Part shown: positions 42,809 to 51,902 of the stretch, in pieces
How positions within the stretch are numbered: the stretch's first letter is position 1
How the letters are laid out: each line of letters opens with the position of its first letter
Assembly: GCF_007859075.1 (NCBI RefSeq)
Contig: NZ_VOAK01000011.1
Coordinates: 930,001 to 994,000 of the forward strand
Reading direction: 5' to 3'
Source of the DNA: Gemmobacter aquaticus
Lineage (GTDB): Bacteria; Pseudomonadota; Alphaproteobacteria; Rhodobacterales; Rhodobacteraceae
Length of the DNA stretch: 64,000 nucleotides
Notes under the pieces: generated by a model
What the model was told of the DNA's origin: nothing
The model's input: the letters and a program-made list of their open reading frames with translations, nothing else
Database searches by the model: none
Made by a program: the position numbers and the translations under genes

Positions 42809-43695
42809 TGTCGAAATCTGCCTTTCTTAGCCATCTCGCGACAGGGTCAACCACCGTCTGCCATGCCTGGGCGGTCATCCGGCGCGATGGAGTGCGGCTT
42901 GGTTTCACTGACCATGATCGAAGTTTTTCTTTCGATGACATCGAGTTCCGGGCCGACACTGGCATGACGGCGCGTGTCTTGCAGCAATCCACCGGGCTGT
43001 CGGTCGACAACACCGAGGCGATGGGCATGCTGAACGACGCCGCGATTGCCGACGATGACATTCTTGCCGGTCGCTTTGATCGGGCCGCAGTCAAGGTGTG
43101 GCTGGTGAACTGGGCCAACGTGAACCAGCGTATGCTGCGCTTTGCGGGAACGATTGGCGAAATCACCCGCTCGGCGGGAATGTTCAATGCCGAACTGCGT
43201 GGTTTGGCCGAGCCGCTGAACCAGCCGCAGGGGCGGATTTACCAGCGCGCCTGTTCGGCCGTTCTGGGCGATGCTCTGTGTCGGTTCCGGTTGAACGCAG
43301 AAGGGTATTCGGCGGTCCGCGTGATCAGGTCAATTGCCGAGGCGCGCGTTATCCGCTTGGCCGATCTGGGAGATTTTGACGATCGATGGTTTGAACGTGG
43401 CCGACTGATCGTGCAGGACGGCGTTGCGCATGGTCTGACCGGCGTCATCAAGGCCGACCGCAGGCTTGGCGGTGGCGCGCGCGAGATCGAGTTGTGGCAG
43501 GCGTTGTCCGTCGGCCCGAAGGAAGGGGATACCATCCGCATTGAGGCAGGTTGCGACAAGCGCGCCTCAACGTGCCGAGACAAGTTCAACAATTTCATGA
43601 ACTTCAGCGGCTTTCCTCACATCCCCGGCGAAGACTGGATGACATCCTACCCGACCACGGGTACCGGTAATGACGGGGGAAGTTTGCTGAAATGA
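42808..43695 (+). CDS. g13: GTA baseplate hub protein (g13), DUF2163
   Basis: A 295-residue hub protein of the DUF2163 / phage BR0599 family. Two cysteine pairs, Cys149/Cys158 (RACSAVLGDALCRF) and Cys249/Cys256 (CDKRASTCRDKF), are arranged as expected for iron-sulfur ligands, as in the related lambda tail-tip protein gpL. The C-terminal FNNFMNFSGFPHIPGED is typical. Ends in ATGA overlap with g14. Confidence 0.93.
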   Translation: MSKSAFLSHLATGSTTVCHAWAVIRRDGVRLGFTDHDRSFSFDDIEFRADTGMTARVLQQSTGLSVDNTEAMGMLNDAAIADDDILAGRFDRAAVKVWLVNWANVNQRMLRFAGTIGEITRSAGMFNAELRGLAEPLNQPQGRIYQRACSAVLGDALCRFRLNAEGYSAVRVIRSIAEARVIRLADLGDFDDRWFERGRLIVQDGVAHGLTGVIKADRRLGGGAREIELWQALSVGPKEGDTIRIEAGCDKRASTCRDKFNNFMNFSGFPHIPGEDWMTSYPTTGTGNDGGSLLK

Positions 43696-44132
43696 CCCCC
43701 GAAGAACGCATCGTGGCCGAGGCACGATCCTGGGTAGGTACCCCCTATCAGCACCAATGTTCAACCAGAGGCGCCGGGACCGACTGCCTTGGCCTTGTGC
43801 GCGGGGTCTGGCGCGCGGTGATTGGTGCTGAACCTGAAGTCGTGCCGCCCTATACCCCGGACTGGGCCGAGCCTGCGGCGCAAGAGGTGTTGCTGGCAGC
43901 GGCGCTACGGTGTCTCTGCCCAAAGCCTGTGGGTGCATCGGCGCCGGGGGATGTGCTGCTCTTTCGGATGAATGACCGGGCCATTGCCAAGCACCTTGGC
44001 ATCCAGAGCAGCCTGAACCCTGCGCGCTTCATCCATGCCTACACTGGGCATGGCGTCATCGAGAGCTCGCTTTCGCTGCCGTGGGAACGGCGCATCGCGG
44101 CGCGTTTTGCATTTCCGAAGGGAGCCTTTTGA
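43692..44132 (+). CDS. g14: GTA tail cell-wall peptidase (g14), NlpC/P60
   Basis: A 146-residue NlpC/P60 cysteine peptidase that helps the tail cross the recipient's peptidoglycan. The nucleophile is Cys32 in GAGTDCLGLVRGVW and the catalytic His lies in AKHLGIQ near residue 102. The first residues EERIVAEARSWVGTPYQH are standard for the phage cell-wall peptidase group. Confidence 0.94.
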   Translation: MTPEERIVAEARSWVGTPYQHQCSTRGAGTDCLGLVRGVWRAVIGAEPEVVPPYTPDWAEPAAQEVLLAAALRCLCPKPVGASAPGDVLLFRMNDRAIAKHLGIQSSLNPARFIHAYTGHGVIESSLSLPWERRIAARFAFPKGAF

Positions 44133-47100
44133 ATGGCAACGCTAGTGCTGTCAGCCGCAGGGGCGGCGATCGGGGCCGGGTTTGGTGGCACGGTGCTTGG
44201 CCTCTCGGGCGCCGTGATCGGGCGGGCGATCGGGGCCACTCTGGGGCGCGCCATCGACCAGCGGATTCTGGGCGGTGGGTCCGAGGCGGTCGAGATCGGG
44301 CGCGTGGAACGCTTTCGCCTGATGGGCGCGTCCGAGGGGGGCGCCGTGGCCGAAGTCTTCGGCCGGATGCGCGTTGCGGGCCAGGTCATCTGGGCCACCC
44401 GATTTCTTGAGAATAGCGCGACCAGCAGCAGCGGTGGCAAGGGTGCACCGGGGCGGCGGGCGACGACCTATTCCTATTCGGTCAGCCTCGCCATTGCGCT
44501 TTGCATTGGCGAGATCAACGGCATCGGGCGTATCTGGGCCGATGGAGCCGAGATTGCACCGGGTGATCTGAACCTGCGCCTTTATACCGGGACTGACAGC
44601 CAGCTGCCGGACCCCAAGATCGAGGCTGTCGAGGGGGTCGATCAGGCGCCCGCCTATCGCGGCATCGCCTATGTGGTGATCGAGGATCTGGATCTGGGGC
44701 GCTTTGGCAACCGCGTCCCGCAGTTCTCATTCGAGGTGGTACGCGAGGCCCAAGGCGCACTTGCAGACAAGGTCACCAATCTTCAGCAAACGATCCGCGG
44801 TGTCGCCCTGATCCCCGGAACGAGTGAATATGCGCTGGCTACAACCAAGGTGCATTATGGCGGCCAATGGACGGAACAGCGCGTCGCGAACACCAGTTCC
44901 GCCCGTGGTGTTACGGACTTTGCCGCCTCGCTTGATCAGTTGAGGGTCGAACTGCCGAATTGCCGCTCGGTCTCGGTGGTGGTTTCGTGGTTCGGGAACG
45001 AATTGCGCGCGGGGCGTTGCCAGATCCGCCCCAAGGTTGAGCAGAGCTATGAGGAAGGTGAAGGGCTCTCTTGGCGCGCGGGCGGTATTTCACGGCCCTA
45101 TGCCCAGACCGTTCCGCAGGTCGACGGTGCGCCGGTTTATGGTGGAACGCCTGCCGATGACGCGGTGATCGAGGGCATCCGGGCGCTGCGTGATGCAGGT
45201 CGGGACGTCATGTTCTATCCCTTCATTCTGATGGAGCAACTGGCCGACAACGGGCTAGCCGATCCGTGGACCGGTGCAGCCGATCAGCCTGTTCTGCCTT
45301 GGCGTGGGCGGATCACGCTGGATCAGGCGCCGGGCCGTGAGGGCAGCAGCGACGGCACCCACGCGGCCGTGGCTGAGGTCGAGGCATTTTTCGGGACTGC
45401 CCAGCCTAGCGATTTCTCTGTTGAGGGGGACGCGATCCGCTACTCGGGGTCTGACGAGTGGGGATATCGACGCTTCATCCTGCACTACGCCCATCTCTGC
45501 GCGCTGGCAGGGGGGGTCGAGGCGTTTTGCATCGGGTCAGAACTGGTCTCGCTGACACAGATCCGGGGCCCCGAGCACAGCTTTCCGGCGGTCAACGCGC
45601 TGCGGGCACTTGCGACCGATGTGCGCGCCATCCTCGGCCCGCAAACGCGGATTTCCTATGCTGCGGACTGGTCAGAATACTTTGGCTACCACAAGGATGG
45701 GAATGTCTACTTCCATCTCGATCCGCTGTGGGCTGATCCAAACATCGACTTCATCGGCATCGACAATTACATGCCCCTGTCCGATTGGCGCGACGGCGAG
45801 CGCCATCAGGATGCCGCGTGGGGATCGATCTACAACCTCGAATATCTGAAGGCCAATGTGGCGGGTGGCGAAGGGTACGACTGGTACTACGACAGCGACG
45901 AAGGTGCGGCCGCACAATACCGCAAGCCCATCACGGACGGCGCCCATGGCGAGCCTTGGGTGTTTCGTTACAAGGACATTCGCGGCTGGTGGTCGAACCT
46001 GCACCACAATCGTATCAATGGAACCCGGCAAGCCGAGCCAACTGACTGGGTGACACGTTCAAAGCCCATCTGGTTTACCGAGTACGGCTGCGCGGCCATC
46101 GACAAGGGGGCGAACCAGCCTAACAAGTTCCTCGATCCTAAGTCCTCGGAATCAACCTTGCCGCGTTTTTCGGATGGCCGCCGAGACGACCTCATGCAAA
46201 TGCAATATCTGATCGCGATGCATGACTACTGGACTGACGCGGCGAACAATCCGGTCTCGCCGGTCTACGAGAAGCCCATGGTCGATTGGGCGCATGCCCA
46301 CGCCTGGGCATGGGACGCGCGTCCGTTTCCTGTATTCCCCGGCCGGGCCGACCTCTGGAGCGATGGTGGCAACTATGCGCGCGGCCACTGGCTGACCGGG
46401 CGTGCAAGCAGCCAGCCTCTTGCCGCCGTGGTGTCCGAACTTTGCGAGCGGGCGGGTGTCACCACGATAGATGTGAGCGGTCTGCATGGCGTGGTGCGCG
46501 GCTATATCGCCGAGCAGATCGGCACCCCGCGCGCTGCCCTGCAAAGCCTGATGCTATCGCATGGGTTCGATGCAATCGACCGCGACGGGGTTTTGCGGTT
46601 TCGCATGCGCAGCGGAACGCGCGATCAGGTGATCGATGGCGAGGCCCTTGCCCGAACGGCGGAACTTGATGCGCCCGTACAGTTTACCCGGCAGTCAGAA
46701 GCTGAGCTGGTCGGGCAGGTGGTTGTCGGCCATTTCGACGCCGAGGCCGATTTCGAGATGCGCCAGTCCGAGGCGCGCTTCCCCGACGACGCCGTGATGG
46801 GCATTTCGCAGACAGACCTGCCGCTGACCTTGACCCCGTCGGAAGGCGCAGCCATCGCCGAGCGTTGGCTGGCAGAGTCGCGGATCAGTCGTGATACCGC
46901 GCGCTTTGCCCTGCCGCGATCGATGGCGCATCTGGGCGCGGGCGATGTGGTGGAGCTTTCCGGGCAACGCTGGCGCATCGACCGGGTTGAACAGGCCGAG
47001 GCACTGCTTGTCGATGCCGTCAGGACCGAGGCCGCAGTCTATGTGCCTGCAGTCTACACCGAGGACCCGCCCGAGGTGCGCAGTGTGCCGCCGCAGTTTC

Positions 47101-48029
47101 CGGTGATGCCGGTGTTCATGGACTTGCCGCTCCTTGCCGAGGACGATGCGCCGCATGCCCCTTATCTTGCGGTGTCCGCCCGACCGTGGCGTGGTCCGGT
47201 TGTGGTCTGGTCGGCGGATTTTGATTTCGGCTATGCGCCGAACGTGACGGCCTATGCCCCCGCGACAGTTGGCATTACCGAGACTGCGCTGGCGGCGGCG
47301 GCTGCGGGTCGCTGGGACAGATCGAGCCGGCTGCGTTTGCGCTTGCGCTCGGGCGTGTTGAGCTCACGTTCGGAGCCGACGGTTCTGAATGGCGCCAATG
47401 CCGTGGCAATCGGCAATCCGGAAACCGGGCAGTGGGAAGTGTTGCAATTCGCAAAGGCCGAGCTTGTGGCGCACCGGACCTATGAGGTTTCGATGTTGCT
47501 GCGCGGCCAATTGGGAACCGATGGGGCAATGCCCGCAATCTGGCCCGAAGGCAGCGTCGTCGTTCTGCTGGACCGATCGCTCTTGCAGGTGCAGATACCA
47601 AGTTCGGCACGCGGGTTGACGCGCAACTATCGGTTGGCGCCTGCCAATGTCAGTATCACCGACGCCGAGTCGCAGCATTTTGAACTGGCCTTCGATGGCA
47701 ATGGCCTGCGCCCCTATGCACCTGTGCATCTGCGTGCAGCACCTTCAGGTGGCGGAGTTCAGATAACCTGGATTCGCCGCACGCGGATCGACGGCGACAG
47801 TTGGGCCTCGACCGAAGTTCCGCTCGGCGAAGAGGTGGAGAACTATCTCGTAAAGGTCCGGCAGGGTCAAAAGGTTCTTCAAAGCGTGACCGTCAGCGAC
47901 CCGCAATGGCACTACAGTGCCGCCGAAATGGAGGACGATGGCGCAAGTGGCGATGTGGTGATCGAGGTTTCGCAGGTTTCCGCCCGCTTTGGTCCCGGCC
48001 CGGCAGCCCGGCTGGAACTGGCCTTGTAA
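44133..48029 (+). CDS. g15: GTA tail-tip megaprotein (g15), TIM-barrel host specificity protein
   Basis: A 1298-residue central fibre/tip protein and the largest gene of the cluster. After a Gly/Ala-rich hydrophobic start (GAAIGAGFGGTVLGLSGAVI) and an N-terminal hub-like part, a GTA-specific TIM-barrel domain spans about residues 430-760, with FHLDPLWADPNIDFIGIDNY and the acidic WFTEYGCAAIDK resembling glycoside-hydrolase active strands. A phage-tail domain and fibronectin-like C-terminus follow (ITWIRRTRIDGDSW). In RcGTA this protein contacts the recipient envelope. GAAGGGAGCC precedes the ATG. No terminator follows before cysE. Confidence 0.95.
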   Translation: MATLVLSAAGAAIGAGFGGTVLGLSGAVIGRAIGATLGRAIDQRILGGGSEAVEIGRVERFRLMGASEGGAVAEVFGRMRVAGQVIWATRFLENSATSSSGGKGAPGRRATTYSYSVSLAIALCIGEINGIGRIWADGAEIAPGDLNLRLYTGTDSQLPDPKIEAVEGVDQAPAYRGIAYVVIEDLDLGRFGNRVPQFSFEVVREAQGALADKVTNLQQTIRGVALIPGTSEYALATTKVHYGGQWTEQRVANTSSARGVTDFAASLDQLRVELPNCRSVSVVVSWFGNELRAGRCQIRPKVEQSYEEGEGLSWRAGGISRPYAQTVPQVDGAPVYGGTPADDAVIEGIRALRDAGRDVMFYPFILMEQLADNGLADPWTGAADQPVLPWRGRITLDQAPGREGSSDGTHAAVAEVEAFFGTAQPSDFSVEGDAIRYSGSDEWGYRRFILHYAHLCALAGGVEAFCIGSELVSLTQIRGPEHSFPAVNALRALATDVRAILGPQTRISYAADWSEYFGYHKDGNVYFHLDPLWADPNIDFIGIDNYMPLSDWRDGERHQDAAWGSIYNLEYLKANVAGGEGYDWYYDSDEGAAAQYRKPITDGAHGEPWVFRYKDIRGWWSNLHHNRINGTRQAEPTDWVTRSKPIWFTEYGCAAIDKGANQPNKFLDPKSSESTLPRFSDGRRDDLMQMQYLIAMHDYWTDAANNPVSPVYEKPMVDWAHAHAWAWDARPFPVFPGRADLWSDGGNYARGHWLTGRASSQPLAAVVSELCERAGVTTIDVSGLHGVVRGYIAEQIGTPRAALQSLMLSHGFDAIDRDGVLRFRMRSGTRDQVIDGEALARTAELDAPVQFTRQSEAELVGQVVVGHFDAEADFEMRQSEARFPDDAVMGISQTDLPLTLTPSEGAAIAERWLAESRISRDTARFALPRSMAHLGAGDVVELSGQRWRIDRVEQAEALLVDAVRTEAAVYVPAVYTEDPPEVRSVPPQFPVMPVFMDLPLLAEDDAPHAPYLAVSARPWRGPVVVWSADFDFGYAPNVTAYAPATVGITETALAAAAAGRWDRSSRLRLRLRSGVLSSRSEPTVLNGANAVAIGNPETGQWEVLQFAKAELVAHRTYEVSMLLRGQLGTDGAMPAIWPEGSVVVLLDRSLLQVQIPSSARGLTRNYRLAPANVSITDAESQHFELAFDGNGLRPYAPVHLRAAPSGGGVQITWIRRTRIDGDSWASTEVPLGEEVENYLVKVRQGQKVLQSVTVSDPQWHYSAAEMEDDGASGDVVIEVSQVSARFGPGPAARLELAL

Positions 48030-48034
48030 GCGGG

Positions 48035-48063
48035 GTGGCTGTTCCAGACATTCGCGCTATAAT
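48035..48063 (+). promoter_or_regulatory. Candidate cysE promoter
   Basis: A perfect TATAAT at 48058-48063 lies 29 bases before the cysE start. The -35 region at 17 bases (GTGGCT) is poor, so an activator may be needed. It would let cysE be made independently of the GTA operon, which has no terminator between g15 and cysE. Confidence 0.45.
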
Positions 48064-48091
48064 ACGAGGTAACGACGCAACGGAGCGAGCC

Positions 48092-48904
48092 ATGGCCGAG
48101 ATCAAACAGAAAGTCGCCGCGATTGACCCTGTCTGGTCGCGCGTCTGCGAAGAGGCAATCGCGGCCATTGCCGCCGAGCCATTGCTTGGCGGCTTGGTAC
48201 ACTCCAGCCTGCTGCATCACCCGACAATGGAGCGTGCGCTGGCCTACCGCTTTTCGCTGAAGCTTGCGAGCGGCGAGATGAGTGAACAAATCCTGCGCGA
48301 GATCGCCGATGAGGCCTATTCCTCTGACCCTTCACTGGGTCAGGCCGCGCGGGCCGATGTCATGGCGGTGTTCGATCGTGACCCTGCATGCCACCGGTTC
48401 CTGCAGCCGATCCTGTTCTTCAAGGGCTATCAGGCGGTGCAGGCCTATCGCGTCGGCCACTGGCTGTGGCGGCAAGGTCGGCAGGACATGGCGTATTTCG
48501 TGCAAATGCGCGTGTCCGAGGTGTTTGGCGTCGATATCCACCCGGCGGCCCGTGTGGGTAAGGGCATCATGATCGACCACGCCCATTCCATCGTGATCGG
48601 TGAAACAGCTGTCGTGGGTGACAACGTCTCGATGCTGCATTCGGTCACGCTTGGCGGCACCGGCAAGGAAGATGGCGACCGCCATCCCAAGATCGGCGAC
48701 GGCGTGTTGATCGGGGCAGGGGCCAAGGTTCTGGGTAACATCCGCATCGGACACTGCTCACGCATCGCGGCAGGATCGGTCGTGCTGCACGACGTGCCGC
48801 CCAAGACCACTGTCGCCGGTGTTCCGGCCAAGGTGGTCGGAGAGGCAGGGTGTTCGCAGCCCTCGATGAGCATGGACCAGATACTGAAGAACTGCGACTG
48901 CTGA
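48092..48904 (+). CDS. cysE: Serine O-acetyltransferase
   Basis: Makes O-acetylserine, the carbon skeleton of cysteine. The 270-residue protein has the helical N-terminal CysE domain (PVWSRVCEEAIAAIAAEPLL) and a left-handed beta-helix of hexapeptide repeats with IDHAHSIVIGETAVVGDNV and the active His, then HPKIGDGVLIGAGAKVLGNI. The start at 48092 follows CGGAGCGAG; the frame upstream overlaps g15 out of phase and is not coding. cysE next to the GTA is conserved in this group. Confidence 0.96.
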   Translation: MAEIKQKVAAIDPVWSRVCEEAIAAIAAEPLLGGLVHSSLLHHPTMERALAYRFSLKLASGEMSEQILREIADEAYSSDPSLGQAARADVMAVFDRDPACHRFLQPILFFKGYQAVQAYRVGHWLWRQGRQDMAYFVQMRVSEVFGVDIHPAARVGKGIMIDHAHSIVIGETAVVGDNVSMLHSVTLGGTGKEDGDRHPKIGDGVLIGAGAKVLGNIRIGHCSRIAAGSVVLHDVPPKTTVAGVPAKVVGEAGCSQPSMSMDQILKNCDC

Positions 48905-49018
48905 ACGGGCGCGCCAGTTTTAGATATCTCGTCTCCAAACTTAGCGCTGATTAGTGGACCATAGTCGATGTAACAGGGGGCGGGACCGACACTGAAAGCC
49001 TTAATACTGCTCCTGAGG

Positions 49019-49147
49019 ATGATCTTGTATGTCCTCGCAGGGTTCGGACTATGGTACCTGTACATTCAAACACAATGGGACCGTTGCCTCGATCAGGGTG
49101 GGCGTTGGATCCACTCGGCTCATGAGTGTGACCGAAGCGACGAATAG
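49019..49147 (+). CDS. Small membrane protein, unannotated-size ORF
   Basis: A 42-residue product with one hydrophobic helix (MILYVLAGFGLWYLYI) followed by a polar tail DRCLDQGGRWIHSAHECDR with two cysteines 14 residues apart. The C-L-D-x-G-G-R-W...C pattern looks like small alphaproteobacterial periplasmic-facing proteins I recall without a name. GAGG touches the ATG, so the real start may be an upstream non-ATG codon; the frame opens at 48973 and continues the hydrophobic run (LKALILLL). It lies 114 bases after cysE and is followed by a terminator. Function unknown. Confidence 0.6.
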   Translation: MILYVLAGFGLWYLYIQTQWDRCLDQGGRWIHSAHECDRSDE

Positions 49148-49162
49148 CCTAACAGACAAACA

Positions 49163-49192
49163 AAAAAGCCCCGGAGTTTCCTCCGGGGCTTT
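49163..49192. terminator. Bidirectional intrinsic terminator between cysE and pdhC
   Basis: GCCCCGGAG (49168-49176) and CTCCGGGGC (49181-49189) pair around a short loop, with AAAAAA on the left and TTCTGTTGTT on the right. On the minus strand it ends the pdh operon (T6 tract); on the plus strand it would end cysE, the small gene and any GTA read-through. Confidence 0.88.
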
Positions 49193-49207
49193 CTGTTGTT
49201 GCGCCGT

Positions 49208-50509
49208 TCAGGCGAGCATGGTCATCGGGTTTTCAAGGTTCTCGATGATCGCCTTCAGGAACTCGGCCCCAAGTGCGCCATCGATCACCCGGTGATCCAC
49301 CGACAGGGTCATCGACATCACGGTGGCCACGACAATCTCGCCTGCCTTGTTGACGACGGGCTTCTTCACACCCGCACCAACGGCGAGGATCGATGCCTGC
49401 GGCGGGTTGATCACCGCGTCGAAGTTGTCGATCCCCATCATCCCGAGGTTCGAAATCGCAAAGCTGCCGCCCTGATATTCATGCGGGGCAAGTTTCTTCG
49501 ACTTTGCACGACCGGCGAGGTCCTTCATCTCGGCCGACAGTGCCGAGAGCGACTTCTTGTCGGCATCGCGCAGCACTGGCGTGAACAGCCCGCCCTCAAT
49601 GGCCACAGCCACAGCCACGTCCGACGGCTTCATCTTCAGCACCCGGTCACCCGCCCAGACGGCATTGCAGTCGGGAACCTTTTGCAGGGCCAGCGCACAG
49701 GCCTTGATGATGAAATCGTTGACCGAGAGCTTCACGCCGCGACCTTCGAGCGATTTGTTCAGCTGCTCGCGGAAGGCCATCAGCGTATCCAGTTGCACCT
49801 CGCGCCGGAGGTAGAAGTGCGGGATGGTCTGCTTGGCCTCGGTCAGACGTGCGGCGATCGTGCGGCGCATGCCATCGAGGGTGATCTCCTGGTACTCGCG
49901 GTCGGCATAAAGCTTCTTGACCGCATCCGCGGACGGCGCCGACGGGGCAGCAGCCGCAGCGGGGGCAGCAGCCGGAGCGGCAGCCGCCGCCGCGGGCGCA
50001 GCCTTGGGCGCGGCAACCGCGCCCTCGACATCCGCCTTCACGATCCGGCCATGGGGGCCAGATCCCTTGACCGCCGTCAGATCGAGGCCCTTTTCGGCGG
50101 CGATCCGGCGGGCGAGCGGCGAGGCGAAGACCCGTGCGCCACCAGCGGCAACCGGGGCCGCCGGGGCTGGGGCTGCCGACGCCGCAGCGGGTGCCGCCAC
50201 CGCAGCCGGGGCTGCCGGGGCAGCGGGCGCGGCAGCAGGGGTCGCCGCCGCCGCCGAGGCATCCTCGCCATCTTCCAGAAGGACCGCGATCGGGGTGTTC
50301 ACTTTCACCCCGGCGGTGCCCTCAGCCACAAGGATCTTGCCGATCACGCCTTCATCGACGGCCTCGAACTCCATCGTGGCCTTGTCGGTTTCGATCTCGG
50401 CGAGGACCTGACCGGATTTCACCTCGTCGCCTTCCTTCACCAGCCATTTGGCCAGCGTGCCTTCCTCCATCGTGGGCGAAAGAGCGGGCATCAGTACTTG
50501 AATTGCCAT
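49208..50509 (-). CDS. pdhC: Dihydrolipoamide acetyltransferase, E2 of pyruvate dehydrogenase
   Basis: The 433-residue E2 core of pyruvate dehydrogenase. An N-terminal lipoyl domain has the modified Lys43 in [11 protein letters not shown]; an Ala/Pro-rich linker (about 85-130), the peripheral-subunit binding domain ([18 protein letters not shown]) and a second linker follow; the catalytic domain ends with [17 protein letters not shown]. Operon order on the minus strand is pdhA-pdhB-pdhC. The E3 subunit is not in the window. Confidence 0.96.
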   Translation of the reverse strand: MAIQVLMPALSPTMEEGTLAKWLVKEGDEVKSGQVLAEIETDKATMEFEAVDEGVIGKILVAEGTAGVKVNTPIAVLLEDGEDASAAAATPAAAPAAPAAPAAVAAPAAASAAPAPAAPVAAGGARVFASPLARRIAAEKGLDLTAVKGSGPHGRIVKADVEGAVAAPKAAPAAAAAAPAAAPAAAAAPSAPSADAVKKLYADREYQEITLDGMRRTIAARLTEAKQTIPHFYLRREVQLDTLMAFREQLNKSLEGRGVKLSVNDFIIKACALALQKVPDCNAVWAGDRVLKMKPSDVAVAVAIEGGLFTPVLRDADKKSLSALSAEMKDLAGRAKSKKLAPHEYQGGSFAISNLGMMGIDNFDAVINPPQASILAVGAGVKKPVVNKAGEIVVATVMSMTLSVDHRVIDGALGAEFLKAIIENLENPMTMLA

Positions 50510-50520
50510 GTCCTGGACCC

Positions 50521-51888
50521 TCAGCGATAGCAGACGGATTTCACGGCATCGACCACTTCGGCGGTCGTCACCAGCGCAAGTTTCTCAAGGTTGGCCGCAT
50601 AGGGCATCGGCACGTCCTTGCCGCACAGGTTGATCACGGGGGCGTCCAGATAGTCGAAGGCGCGTTCCATGATCACTGCCGACAGATGGTTGCCGATGGA
50701 CCCCACCGGGAAGCCCTCTTCCACCGTCACGCAGCGGTTGGTCTTCATCACGCTGGCCAGCACGGTGTCATAGTCGATGGGCCGCAGCGTGCGCAGGTCG
50801 ATGACCTCGGCGCTGATTCCATCGGCAGCCAGTTTGTCGGCAGCCTCCAGTGCATAGGTCATGCCGATGCCGAAGCTGATGATGGTCACATCCGTGCCCT
50901 CGCGCCAGACACGGGCCTTGCCGAAGGGGATGGTGAAATCGGCCAGGTCCGGCACCTCGAACGAGCGTCCATAAAGGATCTCGTTTTCAAGGAAGATCAC
51001 GGGGTTCGGGTCGCGGATTGCCTGTTTCAGCAGGCCTTTGGCGTCGGCTGCCGAATAGGGCATCACCACCTTCAGGCCCGGCAGCGCGGCGTACCATGCG
51101 GCATAGTCCTGGCTGTGCTGTGCGCCCACGCGGGCGGCGGCGCCATTGGGGCCACGGAACACGATCGGGCAACCCAGCTGGCCGCCGGACATGTAATTGG
51201 TCTTGGCGGCCGAGTTCACGATGTGGTCAATCGCCTGCATCGCGAAGTTGAAGGTCATGAACTCCACAATCGGGTTCAGACCACCCCAGGCCGCACCAAC
51301 CGCGATACCGGCAAAGCCGTGCTCGGTGATCGGCGTGTCGATGACGCGCTTGGGGCCGAACTCGTCTAGCAGACCTTGGCTGATCTTGTAGGCGCCTTGA
51401 TATTCGCCAACTTCCTCACCCATGAGGAAGACATTGCCATTGCCGCGCATTTCCTCGGCCATGGCCTCGCGCAGGGCTTCCCGCACGGTCATCGTCTTCA
51501 TCGGCGTGCCTTCGGCCCAATCGGGCGAGGCCTTGGAGACAACAGCGACCGGCGCCGCAGGGGCGGCAGCCGCCGCAACCGGTGCAGGCGCGGCAGCCGC
51601 CGCAGGGGCAGGGGCCGCGGCAGCGGGGGCCGCATCGGCGCTTTCGCCTTCCTCGACCAGAACGGCGATGGGGGTGTTCACCTTCACGCCCGCCGAGCCT
51701 TCGGCGACGAGGATCTTGCCGACGATGCCTTCATCGACGGCCTCGAACTCCATCGTGGCCTTGTCCGTTTCGATCTCGGCGATGATCTGGCCGGATTTGA
51801 CGGTGTCGCCTTCCTTCACCAGCCATTTGGCCAGCGTGCCTTCCTCCATGGTCGGCGAAAGCGCGGGCATAAGTACCTGAGTTGCCAT
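50521..51888 (-). CDS. pdhB: Pyruvate dehydrogenase E1 beta with N-terminal lipoyl domain
   Basis: A 455-residue E1 beta subunit. Unlike most, it starts with a complete lipoyl domain (Lys43 in [10 protein letters not shown]) and an Ala-rich linker to about residue 135 before the transketolase-like beta domain ([34 protein letters not shown]). This fusion is known in alphaproteobacteria. The start at 51888 begins exactly at the lipoyl domain. Its lipoyl DNA is strikingly similar to that of pdhC. Confidence 0.96.
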   Translation of the reverse strand: MATQVLMPALSPTMEEGTLAKWLVKEGDTVKSGQIIAEIETDKATMEFEAVDEGIVGKILVAEGSAGVKVNTPIAVLVEEGESADAAPAAAAPAPAAAAAPAPVAAAAAPAAPVAVVSKASPDWAEGTPMKTMTVREALREAMAEEMRGNGNVFLMGEEVGEYQGAYKISQGLLDEFGPKRVIDTPITEHGFAGIAVGAAWGGLNPIVEFMTFNFAMQAIDHIVNSAAKTNYMSGGQLGCPIVFRGPNGAAARVGAQHSQDYAAWYAALPGLKVVMPYSAADAKGLLKQAIRDPNPVIFLENEILYGRSFEVPDLADFTIPFGKARVWREGTDVTIISFGIGMTYALEAADKLAADGISAEVIDLRTLRPIDYDTVLASVMKTNRCVTVEEGFPVGSIGNHLSAVIMERAFDYLDAPVINLCGKDVPMPYAANLEKLALVTTAEVVDAVKSVCYR

Positions 51889-51902
51889 GTCTTTCCCCTC
51901 CC

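Larger units (their letters stand above)
34049..48029 (+). mobile_element. Gene transfer agent structural cluster (RcGTA type), g1 to g15
   Basis: Sixteen same-strand genes in the order known for the R. capsulatus GTA: small and large terminase, portal, g3.5, protease, capsid, g6 to g10.1, tape measure, g12 to g15. Every frame is intact, junctions mostly overlap by 1-4 bases, and the total span is about 14 kb. There is no integrase, replication, repressor or lysis gene and no flanking repeat, so it is a domesticated particle, not a prophage. It lies between mltG and cysE. Confidence 0.95.

Noticed and set aside
34049-48029. Treating the phage-like cluster as an active prophage
   Set aside because: No integrase, repressor, replication or lysis genes and no attachment repeats; gene order and content are those of a gene transfer agent.
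49029-49295. 88-codon ORF after cysE
   Set aside because: It runs through the terminator hairpin at 49163-49192 and into pdhC on the opposite strand. The overlapping 42-codon frame is far more protein-like.
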